From assembly GCA_963691655.1 (NCBI GenBank), contig CAVNUY010000008.1, positions 62,001 through 126,000 on the forward strand: 64,000 nt of DNA, given 5' to 3'. This DNA is from Toxonevra muliebris (taxonomy: Eukaryota; Arthropoda; Insecta; Diptera; Pallopteridae). Shown one piece after another: positions 11,583 to 23,442 of this stretch. The stretch's first letter is position 1. Every line of letters starts with the position of its first letter. The translations under genes were made by a program, and so were the position numbers. The notes beneath the pieces were generated by a model, which made no database searches, was not told the origin of the DNA, and saw nothing but the letters and a program-made list of their open reading frames with translations.

Positions 11583-11849
11583 CGAAAATGTTTCTTGTTG
11601 AAAAATATAGGGGCCCCAGAACATTGGAATAACCTACGAGGTACACTTTTTTTAGAATAATGCGAAAACCAAATTTTTCTATTAGAACCAAGCCACTCAT
11701 ACTACGTAAGTAAATAATGGAATTGTTTGTTGTTGTAATTACATTAGGCTTCCATGTGGAGCCAATAAAATTTAAAAAAAAAAGTGATTTAATTAATTTT
11801 GAAAAAAAAATTTGACTCTTGGTTCAATCCCATGTGGAGCCAACACACA
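11583..11849. repeat. Continuation of dispersed repeat copy 1
   Basis: 11685-11790 (AGCCACTCATACTACGTAAGTAAATAATG and onward to CATGTGGAGCCAA) matches 19565-19680. The same repeat family therefore flanks the tandem array on both sides, while the partner copy at 15130-19680 has no array. Nothing coding. Confidence 0.5.
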
Positions 11850-14175
11850 CTGGGTTTGAAACAAATTATTATGAGAAAAAAATGCCTACAAAATCTGTGA
11901 ATGGGGGGTTATTCTGGATGGCTTCGTGGTCATTTTCAATATTCTTGGAAATCCGAGCTGGCCCCCTCCCCCCTTCGAGAAAGCGCATTTTTAGTCAATT
12001 CCCCGTTTATGTTTTAGATTCTGGCATTAATATACAGAAGAAAGTTAATCTAAAAATACAAGGATTTATTCCTAGATGATATAATATTTGAATTTTAATA
12101 AAATATATTTACAATAATTATGAAATACTAAATATATCTAGAAGAGAATTCAGTAACACATTTTTTCAATCGCTCTACTTTAGATGGATCGATCATATTT
12201 ATTCTTCTTAAATTTTATAAACTTTCTCTCCCCTACCCCCTCCCCCCTTTAGGGTAATGAATACACCATTTTTTTAAGTTGTTTGTAGTATCGGGAAGAA
12301 TTTCCATGTTGATTTTCTTAGTTCACTACAACATTAATGGCTTTGACTACTGAAATAAATGTCAATAGTCGTAACTATCCGACTCCCTCGTCAGCCAATT
12401 TACCCGGAGTTGCATATTCCATAAGACCATGCCAACCATATATTCCGCTGCTTGTTTGTGAAAAGGCATTGATTTGACCCAAAAATGTAAAGTTATCCCC
12501 AAAAGCAATCATAGAGAGATTTCCATTCCGGCAAAGAAACACCTTTAAGAATCAATTTCCTGTTTATGTTATAAATTATTGCATTAATAGCTTAATATAA
12601 CATATAGAAGAAAGTTAATCTAAAAAAAAAAAAAAATACAAGGATAAATATCAAAATGTTATTTATTTATTTATTGAAATCACTTTTAATATCAAATATT
12701 GTATGTCTTGATGAGAATTCGATAACAGCTTTCTTCAATTGCTCTTAATAAGATGGATCTTTCATCGTACTTATCCAAAAATTTTAGAAACAGTCGGTGA
12801 ATGGGTTCTCCCGCTTATTCAGACATCATTCCCAGACCCTCTCCAACAGAAATTGTAAGTATTGTTCAACATGTTTAAGTGTTATAATATACCAGAGTCC
12901 ATTCACATTTTTTAAATGATTTATAAGATCGGTAAGAATTTCCATGTTGATTCGATTAGTTTCAAAACTACGTTTTACAAAAATATGCCTTGAATGCTGA
13001 AATGAGAACTACTAATCGGAACTTTTCGACTTAATCACTGAATATCAGCGTCATCGAATTTATCTGCTTCTTAAAAGTGTTTCTGACAAGCGTTGCCCTC
13101 GAATGAAAATCTCTCCATGATAGTTTTTTGGGTCAATGCCTTTTCCCAACCAAGCAGTGGAATATACAATTTAAAAAAAATGGTGTATCCATTACGCTAA
13201 AAGTACACATTTTTTCGGATCATTTTGAATAATGTTCAAAATTTCCGGGGGACGGGGATAGGGGTAGGGTAGCCAGACATACTGATTTGATCAGTACATG
13301 TCTTAATAATATTACAATATTAATAATCTTACATAATATCTTAAAAATTTTTATGCTTAACCTTAATGGTCTTAAAATCGTTTTTGCAGACAGTCTCACC
13401 CTGTTTGTTTCTTTTTCTGATTGTTCATAAAATAAATTTACATAAGCGTTGCTGCGATCGAAGGGAGAAAATCAATATTTGCTTGATGAAAAGTCGGTTA
13501 ACGTAAATTTTTAAATGAGTGAAGGTAATTTGTTATTGGGTTTAATTATTGTCCTTAGCTTTCACAATTCTCTAAATATGGAAACTGATACGTGATCAAC
13601 ATTGTCTACGGACGAAGAAAAAAATGTAAAAGTAAATCGAAGAAAAATCTCAGTACGTTTATATCACTATATTATATTGAAATTACTGGGTAATACAAGC
13701 ATTAAAAACTGTACTGATTTGTCGTGATTTCCAAAGTTTAATGTACTGATTTCGTGGTTCAAAAATCTGGCTACCCTAGGTTGGGGAGAGAAAGGATTTG
13801 GAAATGATATCTAAATAAGCGGAAGAACCAATTCACCGAAAGTTTCTAAACTATAATAAAATAAATATAATCGAAGATCCATCTTATGTAGAGCGATTGA
13901 AAAAATGTGTTACTGAATTCTCTTCAAGACATATTTAGTATTTCATAATTATTGTAAATATATTTTATTAAAATTCAAATATTATATCATTTAGGAATAA
14001 ATCCTTGTATTTTTAGATTAACTTTCTTCTATATATTAATGCAAGAATCTATAACATAAACGGGGAATTGATCGAATTTCCAAAAATATTGAAAATGACC
14101 ACGAAGCCATCCAGAACAACCCCACATTCACCGATTTTGTCGGTATTTTTTTCTCATAATAATTTGTTTCAAGTG
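11850..14175. mobile_element. Foldback-like element with long inverted arms
   Basis: About 370 bases at 11853-12222 recur in inverted orientation at 13838-14172, with shared blocks TTGAAACAAATTATTATGAG and ACTTTCTTCT. Further inside, 12360-12540 has an inverted counterpart at 13050-13190, and a third, direct copy of the arm segment lies at 12550-12790. No transposase is visible. A TA-flanked MITE (13267-13776) sits in the right half. Foldback or long-TIR DNA elements have this layout. Exact ends and target duplication are uncertain. Confidence 0.65.
13267..13776 (+). mobile_element. 510-bp MITE, GGGTAGCCAGA ends, TA duplication (copy 1)
   Basis: It starts GGGTAGCCAGAC and ends TCTGGCTACCC, with TA on each side (13265-13266, 13777-13778), a Tc1/mariner-type signature. 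Inside both ends lies ACTGATTT next to short repeats of GTACTGATTT. A related copy is at 24597-25162. No coding. Confidence 0.8.
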
Positions 14176-14239
14176 TTAACACTCGCTAATTGTATATTGA
14201 ATTGAAACTGTATCTTCGGCAGACATCATGCATATTTTC

Positions 14240-15010
14240 TACTAGCTTTTTTTGAACTATAAGCCAGAAACCTGTGCCATGTGGCTACAGTCAACTTCGC
14301 GCCGCCGCTTTGTATGCCAGCCGTAATTTATCGTTAAACCGTACTCAGTGTACAAACGAACGACAAACTGCATAATATGAATTAAATAACAGCTGCGTTT
14401 TATTCGCCACTTGCTTCTAGTTATGTATAACTAGCAGCGATAATTGTATGGGAAAACAACAACAAGGCCGCAGAGATAACACGTATAATTAAAGCTGTTA
14501 TGTATACTTAACAAGTAGCTTAACTACATCAAATTCTATTTTGAACTGCCATAAGTAAAAGAAGAAGCAGAAGTATCATCAAGTTTGGCAAAAAACAAAT
14601 AAAGGAAAAGATTCGAAATGTTTGCCGGTGAAAATAAGCTAAAATCCTCATTAAATGTTCTTATGAAGAGTAAAAACTAAAAACAATGCCCACGATTAAT
14701 CGCAATGACTGGGATTCATTAAAATGTTTCATCTCTAGCTGCTGAGTTTTTTCATTGTGAATAACAATATAACGAAGAAGAGACTTAACAACTTGGTCGT
14801 TTTATTCGTATATGTTACACTTGCTGGCGAATAAAACGCAGCTAACATTAAACAAATAAATTTGTTTATAATAAGATTGTATAAAATATTATTATATGTT
14901 AGAGTATTTTTATATCAACCGCCGAAACAAAAGAAAATATCTGCTACCAGCCATAGTCTAAAAATAACCAAACCACCGATAAATAAAAATGGACTTTTAT
15001 TGAAGTTATG
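14240..15010. repeat. Dispersed repeat, copy 1 (interrupted by a MITE)
   Basis: Outside the MITE at 14391-14843 this matches 21930-22235 (shared GTCAACTTCGC, CGACAAACT and GCCGAAACAAAAGAAAATATC). The minus-strand open frames in the two copies share a short ending (WLVADIFFCFG), but this is repeat sequence rather than a recognised gene. Confidence 0.6.
14391..14843 (+). mobile_element. 453-bp MITE with AGCTGCGTTTTATTCGCC ends
   Basis: Perfect 19-bp terminal inverted repeats (AGCTGCGTTTTATTCGCCA) are flanked by AAC on both sides (14388-14390 and 14844-14846). The related repeat at 22.06 kb reads straight through as GAATAACATTAAAC and serves as the empty site. A 3-bp duplication suggests a PIF/Harbinger-like mechanism, though AAC is not the usual TWA. 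No coding. Confidence 0.8.
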
Positions 15011-15129
15011 AGAAAAACTGTCATGCAATGTGAACATGGAACATTCATAAACGCGCCGAGACAAACACATTGGCTGCAACACTGCGGCAATGCAACACAA
15101 CAACAATTGCCGCAGTCTTTCAAACTGTT

Positions 15130-15316
15130 TTATAGTAGTCGCTAACCACGACTGTGTATTAAGTTTTTGTCCATCACCTTTAGTTCTTTAACAATATGTA
15201 CCTAAAGACTCAAAAATGGGGTCTTCAGGGGCTATTAAAAATTTTTTTTATCTTAACAGATGTTTGATGTCTAAAGCAAAGCTGTTAAGCACAAAGAAAT
15301 AAACAATTTCTGTGTA
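15130..15316. repeat. Dispersed repeat copy 2, left part
   Basis: Matches 8930-9125. It resumes at 19497 after the inserted TA-flanked element. Confidence 0.7.
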
Positions 15317-15550
15317 GGGTACCTTTGACACCAGGGCACTTTTGTCGTGCGATTTTCAGTATGACCACGCCCTAAAAGCCAAAAAGTTAAAATGCAGAAA
15401 AAAGCTTAATTTGATTAAAGAAACGTTATGAACTTTGAAGGTTCTACTTTAACTCTTTTTGGATTAATACGTGATTTTGTAAATTTGCTTACGCTGATGT
15501 AATTTTCGACAACTAGTATGTAAGCGTTTTGTGAATTAATTGTAACTGTT

Positions 15551-15800
15551 CGCCGTAGCCTAGTGGTTAGTGTGTTGGACTGCTACGTAGAGGTGCCCGG
15601 GTTCATATCTCCGCACGCTCAAAAATCAAAAAAGAAAATAAAAATTTTTCTACACGGCACCACCTCTTGGCTGGCAATGGCAAACCTCCAAGAGTGAAAA
15701 AATGACCTTGAAAAAGCTATTCACTTCGCCGTTCGGTGTAGATTTTAAAAGAGAGTAACAAAATTTGTTAGGAGTGCTCTTTAATGTTAACAAAATAAAA
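15551..15800 (+). mobile_element. tRNA-derived SINE
   Basis: The head has a pol III A box (TAGCCTAGTGG) and a slightly decayed B box (GGGTTCATATCTC) spaced as in a tRNA. The body contains GGCAATGGCAAACCTCC and CTATTCACTTCGCCGTTCGG, text I associate with insect tRNA-type SINEs. The 3' end is not clear, and no target duplication was found. Confidence 0.65.
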
Positions 15801-15888
15801 GTGCGTTTTGTAAAAATAAAATAAGATAAATTGAAAAAGAAGAAAAAATCAAAGGGCCCCCCATTTAACAAATATCAAATATCCCTCA

Positions 15889-17590
15889 TAGTGTCCGACG
15901 GATTATTCGGCTTCGGCTATTCGGCCTAAAATTGCACCTTCGGCTTCGGCAAAAAGTGGCCGAAGTATTTGCCGAAGCCGAAGATTATAAGCATTTTATA
16001 ATAATTTTTACTATAGATTGGCAGTAAAAATTTATACAAATAAATAAATATGAAGTGTTTATATAAAGTAGTTACATTACAATTTCTGTGTTATATTTTT
16101 TCCGTTTGCTTGTTCCATTTTTACTTTGGAAGTAACCTACAGATTTACAACCGTACAAACAGTAATCAGTGTTTTTTTTTAACGAACAACCTGCTGGAGC
16201 TAATACAATTAGAGGCAGCAGAAGCAAGCCAAACAAACCTTTTTACTTTTTAAGGAAGAGTTGAAGCATATTGAAAAGAAGCGTTAATTGTTAGAGAAGC
16301 CGACATGGCGCTTTACTTTTTTTTTTGCTTTCAAGTAGGTCAAAAAATTGAAAAATATTTTGACTAAAATCGCTCTAGAATATATGTGTAAAGGGATCCT
16401 TTGAAATTCACAGTCGACTGAAAGTTACAGGCCCTGATACAGCAGTCATGCATATTTGAACTTTGAAACTAGTTTTTCTCAAAACAGCATTTTTCGAAAT
16501 GGCTGCCATGAACCAAAAGTAATGAACTGATTGCGCATAAATTTTCAATGGATCTGTAGTTCTACTCCGTCCGAACCAGGATCATTGTGATATCTCTCAT
16601 TGTGTTTTATTTAAATTGAAATAGTTAAAAAAAATGCCAAAAATCAAATACTTATTTTCAAAACTAGATAGATAAAAATACAAAGTTTTAATGACTTAAC
16701 TTAACAATAAAACTATCCAAAAAATTGAATTTTCAATAGTTACATTTTATCACAATGTTTATGGAATTTCCTCAGCTTTTAAAAAAATGCATTAGTTATG
16801 TGTTATTATGATGTTAGCGACAGTTAAAGTCAAAATTTGTCAAAAACAGCAGAATTAATTATTTTGTTTGAATTTGAGATAAAAATAAATAAAATACTTC
16901 CCGTCATACTAACCAGATAAAATAACTAGCTGTGAGTAGCTAGGAATGTAAATTTTTTATACAAAATATTTAGTTATTTAAAAAAAATTGACAAAAAGTT
17001 TATTCAATAAAAAATACTTTTACGCATTCAACTTTTCCGGCTTCATAAAACCACACCCATTAAATTTTTTAGGGTTTTGAGATCAGATTTATGCTTTTTA
17101 CTTTAAAATTTATCAATCCTAATTTTTTTTAAATCAATCACGAATTTGTGAGCTAGAGGGTTAATTCTGGTTCCGGCTACAGGTCTATCGATTAATACGC
17201 TGATTCAATCTTTGATTGTAGATAAGCAGAATCATGGCAGCCATCGGACAACTTTTTTTTGACACAGGAATGACAGTCGTTCTACAGATATATAGTCGAT
17301 GTTACTGTATATTTTGAGGTTAACAAATATTTAAATGATTCTTGAAATAAATAATATTTGTCAGCTCCTTCGACAGTGAACAGTTATTTGGTGTTACTGG
17401 TCTTTTTATTTGGAGTATCTACTATTTATATTTTTCTGTATATGTTTGCAAATACATAGGTAAAAAATATTTACTTGCAAATTTTTCTTTTTTATATTTT
17501 AAAAATCCTTCGGTCTTCGGCTTCGGCCGAAGTTTAGATGAATAGCCGAAGTTCGGCTTCGACCAAAAAATCACCATCGGTCGGACACTA
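15889..17590 (+). mobile_element. hAT-type non-autonomous element TAGTGTCCGAC, copy 1
   Basis: Ends TAGTGTCCGAC and GTCGGACACTA are flanked by a perfect 8-bp duplication ATCCCTCA (15881-15888, 17591-17598). Just inside both ends are clusters of TTCGGCTTCGGC and its complement. The interior is AT-rich, about 1.7 kb, with no transposase. Copy 2 is at 40622-42294 with its own, different 8-bp duplication. Confidence 0.9.
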
Positions 17591-18783
17591 ATCCCTCATA
17601 TTGCCGATTTACATATTTACAATACAATTGCTATATTTTCTGTTTATACATTTTTAAAGATATGGTACGGAGCTACATAAAGAAGACAAATCGAAGAGAA
17701 ATTGATGAAATGAAAGTGAAGAGAGCTATTTCAGATATTAGAATATGAAACGCCGACATCAGCCTCCGAAAAATATGGGGTAAAGAGGACAACACTTGGG
17801 GTCCTTCATACTTAATCTTAATCCCATTTTTCAACCCAACCCACGTTTTTCCTGTAGTATGATATTTTCAATTGTCATCCTTGCATGAAATTTCAGTACT
17901 GTACCGTAAATGATTCTAGATTTGTATGGAAAGTGGCACAACCAGCATGGCCGTTATGAGACTAAAGTTGCAGTTTGCAACTGCTTGGAGACTTTGACAC
18001 GACTTTTCGAAAATACCCAAAATTTTACAGTTTTTTTAAAATCCTTGCAACTTTTGCAACACTGTCGTTTTATAAGATTTTTTACAAATTTATTGCTATT
18101 TTCAAATTTGCCACCCTGACTTAGGGAAAATTGTTTGGCCAATTAAGAGTTCACAAATGATAGATACTGAAAAATGCTAGGGTTCTGCATACTATGTTTT
18201 TTAAATCTGCTAGCAGACTTGAGAAAATGCGATTTTCTAGAGTTTTTTTCAAAATGGGACGGTAATCGGTAGAGCTGAAATATTTTGAGAATCATCATAA
18301 AATACGAGGTTAATTTTTAGAGATGTACAACAACTTTTTTTTTCGTGAAGCCCTTTAATGTATTAATTACTTGGGAATATTGATTTTTTTTACTTTCAAT
18401 ACATCAATACATTTTTTTATATGCAAACTGCTGCGAAGTGTTCCTTTTATTAAAAAAAAAATTGGGTGAGACTTTTTTACTCTCAGTGACACTTTTTTTG
18501 CAACTTTTTGAAACCCATCAAAGGCCACGCTGCCAACAACCACTTGTAATTTTGAATTTAGACTATGCCTATCTTATGACCAGAGACATAATGCATCATT
18601 ATGAAATTTTAAATGAAAATTTTACTAAATAAAGTGCAAATAATAATAATAAGAGTCAGAACAGAAAAATAAAATAATAGTAATAAAATGATAATGCATC
18701 ACTGTACAAATTTGTGTCAGTCTTTGCTAAGGTTTCAGCGTTATTTCGAGATATATACAAATAATTTAATTTTTATACATATA
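17591..18783. other. Interior of the TA-flanked element, no gene seen
   Basis: Two short complementary open frames overlap near 17910-18142 (a shadow pair) and neither has recognisable motifs. Confidence 0.4.
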
Positions 18784-19220
18784 CAGTATGTAACAAAATT
18801 GAGCAAATGAAAGGACATTTTTGGGACATGAAAAAAGCCGAAAATGGCGTCAAATTAAAAAATATCAGCATAGTAAACTTTTTTCAGATCCAGATGAACA
18901 AAAGTGGAAACAAATTTTTGAAATCAGATAACTCTTTCCGGTTCTAAGAGGGTCTTGAAAATACCGAAATTTCGACAATAAATTTTGATTTTTCAAAATT
19001 TTTTGACCAAAAGTTTTTTCAAATTTCACAGCTCATTTATTTCTCCTTGAGTGTACAAATATAATGAAATCGGATAATATTTATTGATGCAGCAAGATGT
19101 ACAATTCACTTTGGTTCATCTAGATCCGAAAAAACTTTACTATGCTGTCACTTTTTAATTTGACGCCATTTTTGGCCTATTTTTCATGTCCCTTCATTTG
19201 CTCAATTTTGTTACATATTG
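18784..19220 (+). mobile_element. 437-bp MITE with long inverted arms, TA duplication
   Basis: CAGTATGTAACAAAATTG at the left mirrors CAATTTTGTTACATATTG at the right, with TA on both sides. Homology of the arms runs about 100 bases or more (GCAAATGAA, GGGACATGAAAA, AATGGCGTCAAATTAAAA). Tc1/mariner-like. No coding. Confidence 0.85.
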
Positions 19221-19496
19221 TATATAGACGAATGACAAATTTATTAACCCTTGTCAAATGTGCCCCTTCTAAAGTCAATTGTGCCCCGTACTTGGGGCAC
19301 TTTTGACAAAATGGGTATTTTGGAATAAGTCCAAAAAAAAATAGTGATGCAGTTTTTATAAAAATATAGTTTTTTTGAGGTTTGATCTAGGAAAATTAAT
19401 GTTTTGAAAACAGTAACATCTTTTAAAATCTATCAGTAATTTTCGGAATTACCGGCTTTTGAAAATTAAGTGGAAAAGGTACCCCACTTTACCCTA

Positions 19497-20008
19497 CACA
19501 CTTTTCCTCCATCTCCTACCCTTCCTCTTGAAAATAGGGTTTCATACCTCCTTTTTCGAGTTTTTGCCACTCACTCTACGGAAGTAAATAATGTAATAGT
19601 CTGTTGTTGCAACACGTTAGAATATCAAATATTTGTACTACAGACCTGTGATTGAAACACATGGAGCCAAAAATTTTTTTTTTTTAAATTTTATTATTTT
19701 ATAGCTTAACTTTATGATAAAAAAAATATTTTCTTCCAAAAACTGTTTTCCACAATTTTTAAATTATACTACTTAATAATTTTATAAAATTAAAGTAAAA
19801 TTTCTTAAAAATCGATGGACATTTTTTGTCAAGATTCACAAAAATTAAGCCTTTCAACTTGTTTGTTGTAGGTAATCCATATTATATTTATTAAAATATA
19901 TGTTTACAATAAATACAAATTTCAAGAAGTTCACATACATATTTATTTAATTGAACCAATTTATTTCCGATTTGTTAAGAGATTTTAAATTTTATTTTTA
20001 TTCATTAG
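19497..20008. repeat. Dispersed repeat copy 2, right part, then intron to exon 3
   Basis: 19497-19680 matches 9130-9190 and 11685-11790. The rest is AT-rich intron ending in a T-rich tract and ATTCATTAG, the acceptor of exon 3. Confidence 0.6.
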
Positions 20009-20987
20009 ACAATCACATATCTACTTCGAATGGCGTTAGTCACAACATACCTTCGATTGGGAAAATACGTGTTAAATCGAATAAAATCTTACTGAAACAT
20101 GAAGGAACAACAGTAGCCACCAAATACTTATCAAAACAGATTATATCTGGGAATGGAATGATTGATTCAAAAATTACGAACTCCAATAACACTTCCACAA
20201 TAGATGCTTTGAAAATAAAATTGCCACAAAATCAGAGGAAACTTGAAAATGATTTGCTATTGAGGCATTTGGCAAATGCTGAAAAGAAAAAAATTGAAAA
20301 ATTTACATTAGTAGAACAAAACATAAAAGAGAAAATGCTTAATAAAACACTGCAACCACCACAGCAAAATTGCACAACTGAAATTGATATCAAAACTGAA
20401 GAAGTTGATATGACGGTGGAAAATATTGTATGTCAACCTAATGTCGCATACGTGTATAGCAGTTCAGTTCACACAAATGTTGATCATAACGTAAAGGAAT
20501 ATAACTACATTTGCGATCCCGCTGATGCTTATGAGAATGACACAACACTGCAAATAAGCAACTATACTAATGTAATGAGAGATAAGTACATTAAGATTCG
20601 ATTAGATGAAATAAGAAATTCGCCACCATCTCCATCATCTTTTAAACAAACCGAACAACTAGCAAATATGCATCATCGCTATCAAGTACAAGAGAACTTA
20701 AAACTAAAACAGACACATAAAAAACAATTATTTGAACATTATAAACGTCAGCTACATCCAGGAGCTATTGAAGCAAAAATTAAGCAAAAATCAACGGAGC
20801 GCTATAATGATTTTCAAATTCCAAGTACAATCTGCACAACACAAGAGATAGATCTACAGGAGATAGTGGAACCAACGGTCGACACAGTTATACTACGTAG
20901 TCCACGCTCTAACCAACCGAGAAATTATAGCACACAGGCTCTCTATAATGCCTTAATGGCAGTCAAACATGGAGAAAGCATTTATAG
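20009..20987 (+). CDS. BTB-Psq gene, exon 3: linker and first half of Psq domain
   Basis: A 979-nt exon begins after TTATTTTTATTCATTAG and ends at a GT donor (TTTATAG|GTTCGC) in phase 2. The encoded ~326 residues are mostly polar linker: a Lys/Glu-rich helix (RHLANAEKKKIEKFT), acidic patches (IDIKTEEVDM) and a PPSPSS run. They end in RSNQPRNYSTQALYNALMAV and GESIYR, the first helix of the Psq helix-turn-helix. The remaining helices lie 15.6 kb downstream, in exon 4, and the split Arg codon (AG|A) is restored by that splice. The frame runs on past the donor into intron for 22 codons, a readthrough of no significance. Codon use and composition are unlike the surrounding transposons. Confidence 0.85.
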
Positions 20988-21665
20988 GTTCGCATATATA
21001 CATACAAATATTTTAGAGCTGTTAAATTTTTTAACTTTATCGTCTATAAGATAAAGTTATTCAACAAAAAATTCTGAACAACTTTGCTGCAGAAAGTACA
21101 GAGTAAGGGGAGATAATTTCGTGATACAGGCAATATCGTGATATTTCTTAGATTCGTATTTTCTCAACTTATTTAGTCAAACGCATCGGCATTTTGTAGG
21201 AAAAACAAAAATACTTAAGTGGAAGTTTAAGTAAAGAAAGTTGTGATATTTTATAGTGCGGACGCACGAGACGGTATTTCACGCAAATGTAGCATTTCGC
21301 CATACAAAAACTGTCAAATGAAATTCTGAATTTCAGAAGAGTTTCAACGAACTAGTAACCCTCAAACACAAGGTTGTAAAAACAGGGAAAATAAAAGATC
21401 TATTCAATTTTTTTTGACATTATTATCAAAAAATAATGACATAATTATCAAAAAATAAAAAGAAAACTTCAATATTCTGTAATTTGAAAAAATTTTTGCA
21501 TAAATTAAAATTATTTACATCGTTTATTTGTACAAAAACGTCAAAAAATGAAGAAACTAAAAGGAAACTCGAAAAATACCTATATTTTCGTACTAAAACT
21601 TGGCAGCACTTGTCTTTTTTTGAAAAAATATGGCAATGTTGCCCCTCTCATAAGAGAGAAAACAT
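20988..21665. other. Intron 3, first part, no gene seen
   Basis: AT-rich. The frame at 21484-21783 is Lys/Phe-rich without motifs and runs into the following inverted-repeat element. Confidence 0.4.
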
Positions 21666-22396
21666 TGGTTGCATTCAGAAGGCACACCGGAGGCTCAACA
21701 TGTTGAGAGTAAATTCGCTTCTGCTACTTATATCCATTATGTGTCTTCTGAATGGCATGATAAATCATTTGCCAAATTTTTGAGAAACAGCTGTTTTATT
21801 TTTTGAGAAACAAAAAAGTGAAAAATTTTAATTTTATCAAAGGCAAACATAATGAAAAATATCTATTATTAAATACACTCGCCAATTGCAACATGTATAT
21901 TTTCTTATATATATATTTTTTAACTATAAGAAAGAAACCTGCGCCGTGCGGCTTACAGTCAACTTCGCACCGCTGCTTTGTTTTTATTTGCTACCGACCG
22001 TAATTTATCGACTAAGTCGTACTCGATGTGCAAATGAACGACAAACTACATAATATGAATTGAATAACATTAAACATATAAATTTGCTTATAATACGATT
22101 GTTTAAAATATTATATTCGAGTATTTTTATATCATATATTTTTATATCAGCTGCCGAAACAAAAGAAAATATCGGCTACCAGCCACCGTCTAAAAGTCGC
22201 CAAATCGCCGATGAATAAAAATAGACGGCGCTGGTCTTTTGAGACAAGATGTTGGCCCGAAAGAGTAGAAATATAATATGATGGAAAAAATGGCGTCGAA
22301 ATGCCAACAGCTCTGCGGAGCAAAAATTCACAACAACCCATTCAGAAGACACACACGCCACAATTACGCAACAGCTGTAGCTTCTGAATGCAACCA
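21666..22396. mobile_element. 731-bp inverted-repeat element, TGGTTGCATTCAGAAG ends
   Basis: A 16-bp perfect inverted repeat (TGGTTGCATTCAGAAG) bounds the segment. A second inverted pair lies inside each end (TGTGTCTTCTGAATGG at 21740 and CCATTCAGAAGACACAC at 22338), so each terminus can also fold on itself. It contains 21930-22235, copy 2 of the dispersed repeat also seen at 14240-15010. The target duplication is not certain. Confidence 0.65.
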
Positions 22397-23012
22397 TTGT
22401 GAAGTTGAGAAAATTTGAATAGAATCTAGTGTAGCGTCCTTGAGGCGGCAGCAAGCCGCAGAAATTTTGTGTGTTTATTGTTGAAGCTGAGGCCAGCTGC
22501 TTTGGTTGTGTTTATACCATTACTCACTTGTTTAGATTAGGCTGTTAAAACATTTCTTTAAGTTATTTTAATGTTGGCGGGGTCAAAGTCAGACCAATAG
22601 CTAAGTATACTTTCTTCTTCAAAGTTACTTCAAATTTCACCTAGAATAACTTTAACGCATAGCCGATATAAATATGTTTAAAATACAATAGCCCTATTCA
22701 CGATATAGTACAAATAGTGTTAATTTGATACCCACATAGTATCGATACTTTTAGTCATTACTTGTATCAATTAAAAGTATCGATGCCACCGAAAATATCG
22801 GAAAAAAGTATTGAGTATGTACCTGTATCGTTTAAAGAGACAAATTACACTACTCAGCACGATATTGGCATCAGGCACCTTGTACATAATTTCTTTGAAC
22901 ACGATGTCGAACTTAGTTTTTCGCCTTTACGATATGTTTTTGAGATATTTCCACTTGAAACATATAGAAATAACGTATGAGCTGCCTGACGTAAAAGAAA
23001 AGCTGCAATTTA
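22397..23012. other. Intron, repeat-like, no gene seen
   Basis: 22690-22830 is rich in GTATCGA/TCGATAC motifs that recur at 35620-35760. The open frames are short and overlapping, without domains. Confidence 0.4.
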
Positions 23013-23016
23013 TTAA

Positions 23017-23314
23017 CACGTTCAGTGCGGATAGCATCAATTGAGTCCATGTGAGACTTTCGCATCGGCCGGGTGGACTCAATTGATGACGGTAGCCATG
23101 CCAGCGTCCCCTCCATTTTTCGGCTTGGGGACGCCATTTTTCTCCACCTTGTGTCAAGCTCCAAATAGAAATCCATCCAGTTGTGCTTCGGCAACCTTCC
23201 AGAGTGGTCAAGACCGAGATTTCTTTATATATGCAAAAAACAATCACACTTGAAAAAAAAAAAATTTTTCAGGCCGTGGTGGTTGTTTCGAATTTGGCAC
23301 TCGCGCTGAACGTG
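23017..23314 (+). mobile_element. 298-bp piggyBac-type MITE in TTAA
   Basis: It begins CACGTTCAGTGCG and ends CGCGCTGAACGTG, and is flanked on both sides by TTAA (23013-23016, 23315-23318), the target duplicated by piggyBac transposases. No coding capacity. The ends differ from those of the piggyBac at 50726-53359 (CCTTAGAAC), so a different source enzyme is implied. Confidence 0.8.
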
Positions 23315-23442
23315 TTAAGTAGTGTTAACTTATATGATATTAATTATGTTTAGATACAAATCGCTAGAAAATTTATAATAGCAGTAAAACTAATCAACAG
23401 ATTATAACTTGTTAAAAATGTTATATTTAAATGAAAAGATTT

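Larger units (their letters stand above)
15317..19494. mobile_element. TA-flanked element with GGGTACC ends, carrying nested insertions
   Basis: It begins GGGTACCTTTGACACC and ends GGTACCCCACTTTACCC, with TA on both sides (15315-15316, 19495-19496). The uninterrupted relative at about 9130 (GGGTATACACTTTTTC) supports a single TA target. GGGGCACTTTTGAC-type motifs occur at both ends (15340 and 19297). Without the nested SINE, hAT and MITE, the host element would be about 1.8 kb. Its own open frames (for example 17910-18119) show no transposase motifs. Confidence 0.6.

Noticed and set aside
11819..12079. 86-codon open frame
   Set aside because: Lies in the foldback arm, which is also present inverted at 13.84-14.17 kb; no protein family recognised.
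15079..15118. Hairpin ACTGCGGCAA/TTGCCGCAGT
   Set aside because: A 10-bp stem near the edge of the dispersed repeat; too little to call an element or RNA gene.
16050..16253. Open frame in the TAGTGTCCGACC hAT element
   Set aside because: The frame is not maintained in copy 2 (40.8-41.0 kb), so there is no sign of selection on a protein.
21484..21783. 99-codon Lys/Phe-rich frame
   Set aside because: Runs into the 731-bp inverted-repeat element and has no motif, splice support or start context worth trusting.
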